The notes beneath the pieces were generated by a model that worked only from the letters and a program-made list of their open reading frames with translations, made no database searches and was not told where the DNA came from. This document shows, piece after piece, positions 35,474 to 46,330 of a stretch of DNA of 64,000 bases. Numbering within the stretch: the first letter of the stretch is position 1; each line of letters starts with the position of its first letter. Position numbers and translations under genes: made by a program. The DNA is from Megalobrama amblycephala. Lineage: Eukaryota > Chordata > Actinopteri > Cypriniformes > Xenocyprididae. Location of the stretch: the NCBI RefSeq assembly GCF_018812025.1, contig NC_063044.1:71012374-71076373 (forward strand), read 5' to 3'.

Positions 35474-36099
35474 TAAAACACAAATGCATTCTGCTAGTTT
35501 GAGTTTGTATTAATCCATCCAATCCAGCTTCACATTTCATGTATGCAGAGTGCGAAGATCTTTTGAAGCTATGCATAAAGTCGTGTGGGACTACCAACTC
35601 TATCGTCTATGAGTATCCTTTTCCTTCTTTTATTCCTGACATCTGGGCATAACTAAAACACTGGTCGAGGTTACAGTCTTCTCAAAGAGACCAAGTGAGA
35701 ACCTATATTGTTCGAGCGAGGCGATGCCTCTGTTTATGTTTGTGTAAAGAGATGTTTGCTGCTCGAGAGTCTGCGCTTTCCTACATAACGGGAAACTTAG
35801 TTCTCAGCCGGTGATATCGTTCTCTAAACACCGAAGTAACACGAAAAGTGTGACAAATCTTTAGAGATAAACTGTACACTTATGTCTAAACGATGTTTGA
35901 ATGCATTAAAATATTAATATGAGCACTACGGTTACTTAAACACCTCAGATTGGTCAACATTTTCAACAGAAATCCCTGTGATTGGCTTGTGGCAGGGCCG
36001 TTTAATTAACATGGCACTAATAGATCACTTTAATTTATTTAGGCTACTTTTCTCTTTTATTTAACAATACACAGTATTTGTTATGCAGTAATAAATCTC

Positions 36100-36430
36100 T
36101 GTTAATCCTGCAATAAAAATACATTAGGCCTACTGCCATACCCATTAAGGTGACCATGTGACCTAATGGAGCCGAACACAAGGCATTTCCCTGGATCTGA
36201 CACAACTGCCCTAAAAGAAGTTCATCTTCACTTGTGTCAAATGCTGCCGTAAGATCAAGGAGAACGAGAACTGCACACTTTCCTGACTCAACAGCGAGCA
36301 ATAAATCATAGTTCACTTTTAAAAGTGCAGACTCTGTACTGTGTTTAGACCTGAAACCTGACTGAAATTGATCATTTCATTCAAAAATTAGAACAGCTGA
36401 TGATAAATAGTCTTCTCTAAATTTTTAGAC
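36100..36430 (-). mobile_element. LINE reverse-transcriptase fragment
   Basis: On the minus strand the frame reads SGFRSKHSTESALLKVNYDL, then VLVLLDLTAAFDT, the region around the first catalytic Asp of a non-LTR reverse transcriptase (D-L-(S/T)-AAFDT) of a CR1/L2/Rex-like LINE. The remainder is missing. Confidence 0.75.
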
Positions 36431-36827
36431 AAAAATAAAGACATCTTTGATATCAGGTGATAGTTACTAAGAACTACAGGATAGGCTTTAAACAAGATTT
36501 ATGATGCATAAACATCCAGAACCTGGAGACGTTGTCGAGAGGGAATGACATCTAATGGTCTCAAGTGCTGAACTATATCTACAAGATCAGAAAGAGAGAG
36601 GCTCAAAATTAGAAAAAGTTTTTGAGCGAGGAGTAAATTCTAGAGAGTAATCTTGCCAGTGAAATATTTCTCAATCTCAAATCACTCTTTTGGCAAAGTT
36701 AGACAGCATTTGCAGATCTCATGCAGTCTCGGTGAGAAGAACAGGCAGAAATTAGACAAAGGGAAATGAGTAACTGCAGAAGAAGATTATGAAACTGCTT
36801 TAGTGAGGAGCGGTTTCCATTAGAGCC

Positions 36828-36839
36828 GAAAGTGAAAGT
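36828..36839 (+). promoter_or_regulatory. ISRE, leader module copy 3
   Basis: GAAAGTGAAAGT in GAGCCGAAAGTGAAAGTAAA, followed by a short first exon ending CTCGACTCCTG/GTGAGT at 36862, nearly the same as copy 1. Confidence 0.75.
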
Positions 36840-37012
36840 AAATCTGAGTAGCTCGACTCCTGGTGAGTTTATATTTCTTTCTTGATTTATTGGTGTTATT
36901 CATAATGATAAACATGTATTGTGATTGTTTTTCATCATTTTGAATGCTCTTTGTTTTCTCAGAAGCGTTATCCTGAGTTTTTGTGACCTGTTCGCACTGA
37001 GAGAGAGTTTAA

Positions 37013-37395
37013 ATGGCATTGACATCTAAAACACTTCCTGGTAAGATTCTGTTTACTTTAAGAAATAAGAAACATGTTAGTTTGAATTGTCTTTGTGTTC
37101 AAAGTTCATTTAGAGTAATTTGGTTCCTATCCAGACCACCTTCAGGCTGAGCTAACATTTGGTTTTAAGTGATGTTTAGTTTGTTTGCTGCTGTCTTGTG
37201 TGTCGATGTATTTCATTCTTTTGAGGAAGAATGAAAATGTGAGGAAAAAAGATACACTTGACTTATTTTATACGATCATACTCCATATTTCTGTCTCTTT
37301 CAGTGACCAGCAGCTCCAGTCCAGATGATCCAGCGACAGAAACATTCATCTGGAAACACTGTACTGGGAGAAAATGGATATATTATAATGAATAA
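37013..37395 (+). CDS. leader module copy 3, short open gene of unknown function
   Basis: Exon 2 (36963-37040) begins its frame at ATG 37013: MALTSKTLP, phase 1, donor GTAAGA. Exon 3 (acceptor CTTTCAG at 37303) continues VTSSSSPDDPATETFIWKHC, then TGRKWIYYNE and TAA, 39 residues in all. No domain is recognised. A second frame downstream (37398-37592, ending ERKLEKLKEVHLTLWKLLI) may be the original continuation after a frameshift. The leader MA..SKTLP recurs at 49727 and 59458. I cannot say whether the intact ancestor was a VLIG, as its remains nearby suggest, or another interferon-induced protein. Confidence 0.4.
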
Positions 37396-37397
37396 GC

Positions 37398-37592
37398 ATG
37401 AAGCTGATGTTTGTGAGGAGAAAACTCATGTTGGTGAATGCAGGTGATGAATGTGATTCTGATCTAATGTACTCCACTCCGGAACCGATGCTTGTGGATC
37501 GAGTCACGGATGAAGATGAAAGAAAACTGGAGAAACTTAAAGAAGTGCACCTCACACTTTGGAAACTCCTGATCTCCAATGGGATTGAGTAG
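37398..37592 (+). CDS. small charged frame, possible continuation of leader gene
   Basis: 64 codons starting three bases after the stop of the previous frame. The C-terminal half (DRVTDEDERKLEKLKEVHLT, then LWKLLISNGIE) is strongly charged and would form an amphipathic helix. The N-terminal part (MKLMFVRRKLMLV) looks non-native. It could be the real frame of exon 3 reached by a frameshift, or a separate helix-bearing domain. Not recognised. Confidence 0.3.
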   Translation: MKLMFVRRKLMLVNAGDECDSDLMYSTPEPMLVDRVTDEDERKLEKLKEVHLTLWKLLISNGIE

Positions 37593-37761
37593 CGGAGGAA
37601 CAGAACTGGACTGGAACATTCACAGTAATCGGTTCGACACCTTACACTGAATGTAACTGGACTGGAATATAGTGGACTGGACCGAGGAGGCGCTCGATCT
37701 CTGCTTGTGTTCATTATACAGGATCATGAAAGAAACACACCTTGAGAACATCTGGAGGGCT

Positions 37762-37850
37762 GTTCTGCAAACCAAACATTCTGAAAGAGGATTATTCTGC
37801 AAACCGTACACTCTGAGAGAGGGGATGTTCTGCAAACCACACGCTCTCTG
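37762..37850 (+). repeat. short tandem repeat, about 3 x 37 bp
   Basis: TTCTGCAAACC followed by an ACACTCTGAGAGAGGGGAT-like stretch occurs three times in a row with decay. It lies 40-130 bp upstream of the TATA box at 37889. Confidence 0.7.
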
Positions 37851-37888
37851 AGTGGGCTAATCTATGTGGTGGCGTCACGAAGGTCTGG

Positions 37889-37965
37889 TATAAATGGCTC
37901 GTGCATTCAACATCAGAGCTGTCACAGGATTCCTGCACTTACTTTGAGGAAGGAGCCGATTTAAG
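37889..37965 (+). promoter_or_regulatory. TATA box and probable 5' exon of unknown gene A
   Basis: TATAAAT at 37889 is followed by about 70 bp ending GATTTAAG/GTATGAAA, a donor. The same plan (TATAAAT, about 70 bp, CAG/GTATGAAT) precedes gene C at 60874-60948. No ATG in the exon, so it would be 5' untranslated. Linking it to the coding exons at 41564 is inference. Confidence 0.45.
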
Positions 37966-40900
37966 GTATGAAATATATTTTCAAAATACATTCAATGATC
38001 ATGACCCAGTTTATGCAGATTAAGGTTTCTATGATTAGCATGGTTATAGTTAAGTTGAAGCATTCTTTTTTTTATCCCGGGAGGATCCAGTGTCAGCCCC
38101 GGGATGAGTTATTGAAAGAGGAATTTCAGAAAGGACAAAAATCACAGAAATAGAAACTTCAATTATCAGTTTAATCCAATAAATGTACTGCTAAAATTGG
38201 ATTTTATTGTTGCTGTTTGAATGACGATTCATAACTTAAGACACATGCATAACTGTAAAACAAAATAATCACAATAAGCAACGTTTACCTGGAATATAAT
38301 GAAACTAACATCTGAGAAAGAGCTAACACATGTATGCAAACATAAACAAACAGTTTACCAGTACAGTTTGTATGAATGTTGATACTCACGTGCCTGGCAA
38401 AAGATGTCAAGTTTAAATCTTTAAGAAGGAGTATTTACTTTTTTTTAAGAATCCAAGACAATGAGAAGTGTATGAGTAAATGTATTAACGCAAGAGCGCG
38501 TTTTTATTTTAATCATTTAACTTGATTTGTAGAACGCTTTATCATCCCTGATCACATATTTCTCTTCTCGGTTAAATCAACGTGGCTTCACTATACTGAT
38601 CAAACAGCTTTTGTGGGGAAATAGCTAATCATTTAATTTATCGACAGCCTGTTTGCTAATCTTCAGCATGTTTTACACTAAACAATACTTTCGTTGGGAA
38701 CTATATGTAGATTTTAGCTTGATACAAATGTATTTTTTTAAGAGAAGGAAGACTAGGGAATGTTACGACAGGTAGGACTTATTTAAGGCATTACCAACAG
38801 CAAATGTGCCGCATTACTGTTTAACAGATAGAACAACAGATGTTGTGTAAAAGCCACTGGAAGGCGAGCCTGCAACCTTTAGCCAAAAAGAGCTAAAGCT
38901 CTGGCTGTGGTGGTATGCAGGGAAGGAGTTTTGAATCTTTGTCTGCAATTTAATAATAATGACCTATTACTTTTGACCTCTAGGTATCAATAGTTAGTCA
39001 GAGACCTCCCATGGCTGTAGCACTTGCAGATGATTAATTACGCAGATATAAATGTAATAGAAAAATACAGTACAGTAATCAAATATTCATATTCATACAT
39101 TCTTAAACAAAATCAATTGTTTAGTCAAAAAATTCAAGAAGGTCCATATTTTAAAGCTCTTTCTTACTTGTACTCGACATTAAAATAACATAATTCTTGT
39201 TATTGTCAACTATAGAATTTGTTACAATAATGATATAATTACAGGTAAGACCATTTTCTTTCTTTCTTTTTTATAGGATTTGTTATGAAAAATAGCAACA
39301 CCGTTAGAAACTACAACATGTCACAGTTGTAATATAAATCTTTAGTGAAAAATCTATTCCCTTAACTGATTATCTGTTATAAATTCAACAACTAGTCAAA
39401 ATTTGCCACAATAAATACAATAGATTGTGATAAATTCTAGTCAATGTGGTCTTCAAGAGTTTAAAAAGCTTGCAGGATGATGTTTTTCCCTCTTTTCATC
39501 AGACATTTTAATGGCTGTTTTAGATCATGTTCAACTTTCTCCATAGCGTTTTACTATATCCTCAAAAGAATCCTGAAGGGTCGCATATTTTATCATCAGC
39601 GTCGCATGAACGGCTCACAGTCATATTGAGCAGAAAACAGATCCGTTCAGTTCATAGCCTACATCTTATAAAAGCTCCTAACGTGTGATGTGTACAATTA
39701 ATTAATGGGACATTCTACCAGAAACATACATTTTCACTTATGAGATATCTTGGGGAAAAAAACATCTTATTCTTAAATCTGAACATTGAGTCATATGGAG
39801 GACATGTTAAACTATGAGAAACCACCATTTAAAAGTCATTTAAAGGTTATACTCTATTCAGTTACTGTGTCGTTCTATGGAAATATAACTTCATAGATAA
39901 TACATTTTATTGTGATACAGCAAATGAAATCAATAGTCATTTAACTTAATAGCACAATGTAAAGTAACTGTGGTACTACATCATATTACGGCACAGTAAT
40001 AACAAGGTAATACTATGGTAATTTCTACATTATTACTTAGGAAATTACATGGAAATAACGAAAATTGCATGTCATTTCCTAGGTATTAATGTAGATATTA
40101 CCATGGTATCACTGTTATTACCAAGCTGCAATATTAAGTGAAATATCATTAATATACAAAGTGCAACCTCAAAAGCTGTGCTACACATGCCTAGGTAAAA
40201 GATGAGCATAGAAACCTTAAAATTTACAGTACAATGTCTATTTATTCAAATAACGTTTCGCTATGGCATACATTAAATACATATTATATGCAATAAAGGT
40301 AATAAAAAATATCAATGCCATTTATTTGTAATGTTTGTGATGTGATGGGACTGATGGGACAGAGCCTGACGGTCGGCCATTTTAAACTGCCATTACTCAG
40401 GCTGCTAGCATAAAAACTGTTAACATGCAGGCAAGGAAATTCAGGAGCCTTTTCAGACATGTTTTGGATTTAAACATTTTCATTATTTTCTGGGATGTTT
40501 TACAGTGACAGGGCCTGATCGACCCTTTAGCTCGTCCTCCTAAAACAAACACACATAAACAAGCTTAAAATCATAAAACTCAACGAAAGAACTCACCCTT
40601 GATCAGTGTCAGCTCCACCTCAGTCAAATGATGTCACTTCCTCTGAGTCATACCCTTAAAGGCCTATTGCAAACTGTAACGGCTCCTGAAGGTTTTCTTC
40701 TGATTTAAAGAATCACGCTTTAACTGATGTCTGAACGTTTAATGTCTTCTTTGCAAAACTCAGCATTACGCCATCTTGGCCTTATTTCGACACCATCTGC
40801 ACATCGTGACACCTTTTGGATATCATTCGACATCATTTAGATGCATAATGTGTGTGTATTTATGTCCATATCACAGTTTACAAGTTTGTAGGTTATTAAA

Positions 40901-41550
40901 TCAGTATCAACACACAAAGCACATTAATTTGCGAATTAACATCCAAAAAATAAACATTGTGCCTTATACTCAGAAATCCAGGAGACATTAAAAGACATTT
41001 GGAGACATTTTTCCCAAACAAATATTCTTCTCTTGATCAGACACCTTTTTGTTCTTGTACATCTCCTCGTGGTTCTAATATTCACCCCGCTAGCTAGATC
41101 ACATGACAGATTATAGCACTACACAATGTTCACCTGTAGGCGTCGCTATTACCAAATGATTTCAATAACACAAAATACAATTTCCAAATGAACATTCATA
41201 ATACATTACACAACATTTGTAATACACAAAAACCCTTTCAAAAAGCAATCAACTGATACACCTTTATCTGTGACAGCTACACAAACATTTTACTGTATGT
41301 AGAGTTTTATGTGAAAGTGACAGGACTGACCGAAAACATGGGGACAGTTGTAAAATAGTATTTATTTGTAGAATATATGTATAATTTCATGTTTGTTTTA
41401 GTGTAGAAAAGCAGTTTTTAGCGTAACAGCGTAAACTATAAAAGCTGTAGCTCCAATTTGGCTGAGGACAAGGACAAAAATAGGATTTGTTTTTTGATTT
41501 GAATCTAACAAGTATGTACTTGTTAATTAAATGAATGTTTTCCCTCTTTT
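37966..41550 (+). other. presumed first intron of gene A, no coding exon seen
   Basis: AT-rich sequence with no supported exon. It contains a palindromic element at 39980-40140 and short frames only (for example 40776-40991) without domains. Confidence 0.4.
39980..40140. mobile_element. palindromic MITE-like repeat
   Basis: GTAATAACAAGGTAATACTA at the left pairs imperfectly with the right arm TACCATGGTATCACTGTTAT, and ATTATTACTTAGGAAAT with ATTTCCTAGGTATTAAT, around a loop of about 30 bases. No frame. Confidence 0.5.
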
Positions 41551-41563
41551 TCAGCAGTGGATC

Positions 41564-44500
41564 ATGTCTATCATCAACATGACGTGTGGAGAGATTCAGT
41601 CCTCAGTGGGGTTTGTGTTCGTGATTCTGCCTGTGATTCTGAATCAAACACTCAATGATCCTGACTGTGAGCAGAGCTGGTATACTGAGGTGACTGTTAC
41701 ACACACACACACACACACTTGTGTATATATGGTTTACAGGGACTAGGCGTAATGGTTTTTATACTGTACTGTACTTACTGTACTTGTAAGTACAGTACAG
41801 TACACTGTTTAATGTGTTTTTTAAGCAACTTGGTTCACGAAAAGTGTCCATTGTAATACCCAGGGCTTGACATTAACACCCGCCAACCCGCCAAATGCGG
41901 GTAGATTTCCGATGTGGCGGGTAAGACAGCCACTCCCACTAGCCACTTTGGCGGGTTGAATATAATTTCAGCCTACAGCCAAATGAAAGGTAGCCAAGCT
42001 CGTCGTATCACAAAATTACAATTCAGTCACAGTTCTTTATCGATTAACTTGCGGTTAGTGAAGGCGGGATAGGCGGAATCGCGCTGAATGACACAACAGA
42101 AGCGCTCGCGTGCACGTTCTCTCTGTCGCGCGCGCGATCAGTTCTCCTTGCGCCTGAATACACGCACACACAGATGTCAAAATGCATCGTGTGAAGTAGC
42201 CTATCTCGCGTGATTACAGTCGGCTATGGCTTAAGTGGACGTAAACAGGTGGGTAAAAACTGGATGTGTATGACGTCCATGCATTCAGCAGCACCCAAAT
42301 AAATACCTGTATGTCATTAATGTTAATCAAACATCAAAAAATGTTAAATAAATGTATACATGCTAAATAAAAATATCTGAAAAAAGTTTTTTTTTTTTTT
42401 AAATTACTATTTGTAATTTTGCATTGTTTGTTCTTTTTATACAGCCTAACAAAAATAACTGTACATGCCAGCTGATATATGTATAGTCAATGTATAGCCA
42501 ATGTATAGTCTTGATTTGGGTGGTCAATCTGCATCTGCAGTTTGAAAGGGTTTTAAAACTTGTAAATCAAGTAAAATGACTCAAAATCTAGTAATTTAAA
42601 CATGCCAAAGTCAACTTTAATCATATAAAATGTAATTTCCCAACAGCAAAATTGTGGCCAGTGAAAATGCTGAGTGGCTAGTAACTTTGGAAAACCACTA
42701 GCCACAGTGGCTGGTGAGCAAAAAAGTTAATGTCAAGCTCTGGTAATACCCATGTCATTATACACATTTGTGTCATCATAAACCACAAATTGTGGTTCAG
42801 CTGTAGGTAATCACAGCGTTCCAGGGGCATTTCCTCTGAGGAGGCAAAACAATAGGATGAGAAAATAACACAAATATTACAAATTATGACATTAAAAAGA
42901 GCCCAAGTTACTCGTATTTCTAAAGGAACACTGCCCAACAGCGACACCCGCAGGTAAAGTTACAGCAGGAGTCATGCCTCCCTTTCGTCTCATAGAAACC
43001 ATAGAAAATCATCAGATTTATATCTATATATCATATTATTTACAACAATAGGCATTATAAAAGACAATAGGAAATAAACACAATCATACAATTCAGTTTA
43101 ACGTACAAAAGCAGTGCTCTAGAACAGGATTTAAGTTAAATAGAGCCTAAATATAAAATTATGAATGTTAGCTTAGCCCTTAACCCAATTAGATTCACTC
43201 AGGAACTAGTAATAGATTAATAAGACCGAAGATTGCCCATTTCATATACCCAACATGAATTATATCTTGTGCCAGCGGTAAAATCCTGAAGGACTGGTTG
43301 AAATGAAGCTGTTCTCAGTGGGTACATGAGTACTGAACAATCGCTGACTTGCTTCTCCGACAGCATCTAAACAAATTCTCAAACAGGCGCTATGTTTATA
43401 TATAAATCACATTTGAGGTCTAAACAACTACATTCTTATCTAAAAAACTTTAAAAACTGACAATAACAGTAGTATTTATAAAAAAATATGGACTGCCGCC
43501 ATGACAGTCGCCGCAAGCGGAGTGACACAAACGCTGAAACGGTTCCAGTGCTGATACTGGAGTATTGTACAGCTGGAGACGGCTCTCACCCAATCAGATT
43601 CAATGAGTGGGTTTATGTATAGTGTAGTGAAGGAGCATAGTATATTGAGTCATCATTTAGTCTCATATAAGACATCTTGTTTCTGTGGGGCCCAACTAAT
43701 CTTTGTGAGGACATTTGGTAATTTCTGACCAAAACATTTCTGTCCTCAAACTACACCATCATACTCACTCAGATGCATTACTTGATCCTCTTGTGTTTGA
43801 TTTGTTCAGGACGGGCATCTGTTAGCAGATCCTTCAGATCCACACAAACTGATGTATCCCGTGACGTCTGTATCATCTGATCGACTCGTCACTTCTGACT
43901 GTGTGGATGAACTTCATCATGAGATTCAGTGTCATTCTAAAAGAGTAAATCAACTCAATCTCTCTCAACATTCATCTGTTTTCATATTTAAAGGGGTCAT
44001 GAACTGTGTTGTTTTAAGACACAGTTTTAATATAGTGACTAATTTTATTCAACTGGCCCCTGGTGTCAGTAAAAGCTTTTATTGGACTAACAAGGAAGTT
44101 TCAGTTCTGAAACTTACAGGATATTCTTATAGTATGATGACTTCTTATATGTTAAAAGCTCAAGGAAAATTTGATCTCTCAGTTCATCACCCCTTTAAAC
44201 ACAGAAATGATGATCTTATTATTTTGATTTAATTAGAGCTGCAGTTCAACATGAACACAATAAACTCACACAGTAATGAATCCTTCATGAACACTGAACA
44301 CTGCTCTGATGATTCTTTCTTTCATTTCAGATCACACATGAGACCGTGTTCAGAGGTGAGAGACACTTCACAACACAACCGATGGACAGATGATCCTTAA
44401 AGACGCACTGAAATATCCTCATGTCAAACCTAAATTACTTTCTTTCCTCTGTCAAACACAAAAGCAGATATTTTTTAATATTGTTTTTGGTCCATTAAAA

Positions 44501-46057
44501 TTAAAGTCACAGAGGTTTGGAGTGACATGAAGGAGAGGAAATGATGACTGAGATTCACTTCTGATACACTTAAAACACATTAATTACTGTGAGAATCTGC
44601 CTCGACATTATTATAGACATTACACACATCTGTCCTAATTCAGATCAAACTCCGTGTTGAAGTGAATCTGTCCTGATTCAGATCAAACTCTGTGTTGAAG
44701 TGAATCTGTCCTGATTCAGATCATTCTCTGTGTTGAAGTGAATCTGTCCTGATTCAGATCAAACTCTGTGTTGAAGTGAATCTGTCCTGATTCAGATCAA
44801 ACTCTGTGTTGAAGTGAATCTGTCCTGATTCAGATCAAACTCTGTGTTGAAGTGAATCTGTCCTGATTCAGATCAAACTCTGTGTCGAAGTGAATCTGTC
44901 CTGATTCACATCAAACTCTGTGTTGAAGTGAATCTTCTGTAAGTGAATCATGATGATTGTGAATGTGTTTTTCAGTGAGGAATGAAACTGCAGCGACTCC
45001 AAACTCAGGTGAGTTTCAGCTGATAAATTAATTCACTAATAAAACATTGATTCAGATCTGATTCAGACTCAATCCAGTTTGAATGTGAACAGGCCTTTGT
45101 TTTCTGTCATATTGCCTGATATTTGTGATCATTGTGTGTTTTAAATATGTTCTGGATGAAGTGACTCCATCTCTCCAGCTCTCAGGTCAAACATCAAGAG
45201 CTTTAAACCCTTTAAAATCTAATATTGATTCATCATTGTTAGTGATTAGATGATTTCACTGGTTTATGTATTCATGGTTTTATTGTCAATGGCTTGTGTA
45301 GATCACTTGTGGTGGATTTCTGTTCTTGTCATCATCTTTCTTCTGGCATTTCTCTGTTTCATGCTGCGTAAAAGGATCTTCAGGTGAGTCCAGACTGATC
45401 TTTCCTAACATCATATTTCAGTCTTTACATCTGACACTAGTTCACAAGAGCTCAGGTCATCATCATATTTTTATTCATTTCATCTTCACATCTTAACAAG
45501 CTTTAACATTTTTTTACGAATCTGTCACATTTGTAAAAAAATTTGTAGATAATGAATTTATACATGTGACCCGTGCTGGCAAAATGAGTCGCAATGATCA
45601 AATTTTCAAAAAATGAGTTATTGTTATTGTCACATTCTCTGCTGAAAATCCTTCAAAATGTCAAATGATTTGACAAAAAATGACTAGGCTACATCTGTTT
45701 GAAGTACATAGTCAGCAAAGTCAGTTTTAAGAAAAATCGAGTTAAAGTTTTTCTGAAGGATCCAAAACAAATCACCTAGAAACCAAAGTATGCAATAATA
45801 AGTGTCAGTCTGTTGTTTTCAGAGGGAAGCGCGGCTCACCTGTGAGCATGAGGATGATCCAGGGAACAGGTGAGTGATCAAACTGAGAGAAAGGCTTGAA
45901 CTGTGTTTCACTGAATCACATGATCATTTCAGAGGTGACACAGATGGATGATGAAGTAACCTACAGCCAAACTGAATCTGAATGTGTTTCACGCAGGGAT
46001 CTGAAGGTTGGACCTGATGATCCTCGTTCACTGCAGGAATCTTCAGTGTCCAGATGA
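41564..46057 (+). CDS. unknown membrane protein, family copy A
   Basis: Coding exons: 41564-41689 (MSIINMTCGEIQSSVGFVFV...WYTE), 43810-43944 (DGHLLADPSDPHKLMYPVTS...), 44331-44355, 44976-45008 (VRNETAATPNS), 45302-45383 (helix WWISVLVIIFLLAFLCFML then RKR), 45823-45869 and 45933-46057. All phases agree and give 190 residues. There is no signal peptide, and N-glycosylation sequons (NMT, NQT, NET) lie before the helix with basic residues after it, so an outside-N, inside-C topology is likely. The tail carries DDEVTYSQT, close to an ITIM and to the Ig receptor's DDHVTYSEV. The 39-bp exon present in copy B has lost its acceptor here (AAAG to AAAT at about 45145). The first intron carries a hAT insertion. 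The family is not recognised. Confidence 0.65.
41700..41719. repeat. (CA)n microsatellite just after exon 1, copy A
   Basis: GTTACACACACACACACACA 11 bases after the donor of the first coding exon. The same repeat sits at the matching place in copies B (51922-51941) and C (63047-63078). Confidence 0.85.
41863..42750. mobile_element. hAT element with perfect 8-bp duplication, in gene A intron
   Basis: The element 41871-42742 starts CAGGGCTTGACATTAAC and ends GTTAATGTCAAGCTCTG. GTAATACC flanks it at 41863-41870 and 42743-42750. 872 bp long, with no transposase. Long inner inverted segments include CCCACTAGCCACTTTGGCGG against CCACTAGCCACAGTGGC. Confidence 0.92.
44627..44945 (+). repeat. 38-bp intronic minisatellite, gene A
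   Basis: About 8 units of TCCTGATTCAGATCAAACTC followed by TGTGTTGAAGTGAATCTG, lying in the intron before the VRNETAAT exon. Units differ by single bases. The final unit runs into the lead-up to the acceptor. Confidence 0.95.
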
Positions 46058-46159
46058 TGATCACCATCTGATGCTTTGAATCAACATCACAGCTCATTTT
46101 TAATATGTACTCCCCTTACACCGCCTTGTTTTTCCTTCACAACGAAGTACAAAGTGGAT

Positions 46160-46330
46160 TTCCAGACCCTTCACTGTCTCTGTTCCTCTCTGTTGAAATG
46201 AGCTGCTGACCTCCATACGACCTTCAAGAAGCAGCTAAAGACACTTGTTCTGCATGCATTTAATGAACCCACAAGCTTAAAGCAAGGCACTTTGTTAGAC
46301 AAAAACATTCTCCTCTTCTCTATAGGGGTG
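46160..46330 (+). mobile_element. LINE 3'-end fragment
   Basis: The frame FKKQLKTLVLHAFNEPTS resembles the common C-terminus of CR1/L2-type LINE polyproteins (SFKKxLKTxLF). It is short and degraded, and lies directly after gene A. Confidence 0.45.
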
